Below, piece by piece: positions 63,781 through 64,000 of a stretch of DNA of 64,000 bases (its first letter is position 1; every line of letters begins with the position of its first letter). Origin of the DNA: Siderastrea siderea (lineage: Eukaryota; Cnidaria; Anthozoa; Scleractinia; Rhizangiidae); assembly GCA_964030785.1 (NCBI GenBank), contig OZ034971.1, positions 47,282,078-47,346,077 on the forward strand, in the 5' to 3' direction. Under the pieces are notes generated by a model. That model saw only the letters and a program-made list of their open reading frames with translations, ran no database searches and had not been told where the DNA came from. A program made the translations under genes and the position numbers.

Positions 63781-64000
63781 CCGTTTGCATTTTGTAGGCG
63801 TCTTGAAACGAAAAACGGATTTTGAGTTGTGCAACACTAGGATCGCTTCAAAGTTTGACTTTTAACCGGGTTGGTTGGTAAAAATGGTATGGAAATCGGG
63901 TGTTACCTTTAAGAGAAATTCCAAAAGGTGAACCTATATGTGTTACGGGAAACAGCAAATGGTTATTTGTTTTAAAACTACTGAAAACTTTGCAGCGACG

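Overview
The window looks like nuclear DNA of an invertebrate animal, most likely a cnidarian and probably an anthozoan such as a stony coral. Reasons: short coding islands bounded by GT..AG introns, a secreted multi-domain gene built from von Willebrand factor A (vWA), follistatin/Kazal-like (FS) and whey-acidic-protein (WAP) modules, no operons or ribosome binding sites, and introns full of small inverted-repeat transposons and tRNA-like repeats. The taxon is an inference; no species can be read from the sequence.

GENE 1 (from before the window to about 52.4 kb, + strand). I can chain 55 exons from 1220 to a stop codon at 52016-52018, followed by an AATAAA signal at 52392. Every junction is in compatible phase, nearly always phase 1, giving about 14.2 kb of open coding sequence (about 4,720 codons) with no start codon in the window. 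Order: (i) 1.2-17.3 kb, six tandem modules of [Thr/Pro linker][FS][vWA first half][vWA second half]; (ii) 17.7-30.4 kb, a recent 6.3-kb tandem duplication, each copy holding [FS][split vWA][vWA][vWA][linker]; (iii) 30.8-35.2 kb, two more vWA domains and linkers; (iv) 35.9-52.0 kb, three WAP modules, two single-exon vWA domains, a linker plus split vWA, two more WAP modules, a last split vWA and a nine-residue basic tail. Total: 18 vWA, 8 FS and 5 WAP-like modules. Thirteen vWA domains keep the MIDAS metal site (DxSxS and TDG). Five have lost it, and these five are consecutive apart from one module vWA.

INTERGENIC (52.4-55.7 kb): homopolymer tracts, repeat-derived sequence and a 251-bp inverted-repeat element.

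GENE 2 (55.92 kb to beyond the recognised exons, + strand). A signal-peptide exon is followed by WAP, vWA (MIDAS intact) and vWA (MIDAS lost). This is the WAP-vWA-vWA arrangement of the 3' half of gene 1, so gene 2 is a tandem paralogue. No stop codon was found before the window ends.

MOBILE DNA. Notable elements are a 5.6-kb TTAA-flanked palindrome inside one intron (38.8-44.5 kb), with a younger element nested in one arm only; a TTAA-flanked foldback element present in both copies of the 6.3-kb duplication; several other inverted-repeat elements; and two tRNA-like sequences inside a duplicated 240-bp repeat.

Working together: both genes should make large extracellular proteins in which vWA domains (protein or matrix binding) alternate with cysteine-rich protease-inhibitor-like modules (FS or WAP) on Thr/Pro-rich, probably O-glycosylated spacers. 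That suggests a matrix or adhesion role; the tissue and partner cannot be read from the DNA.
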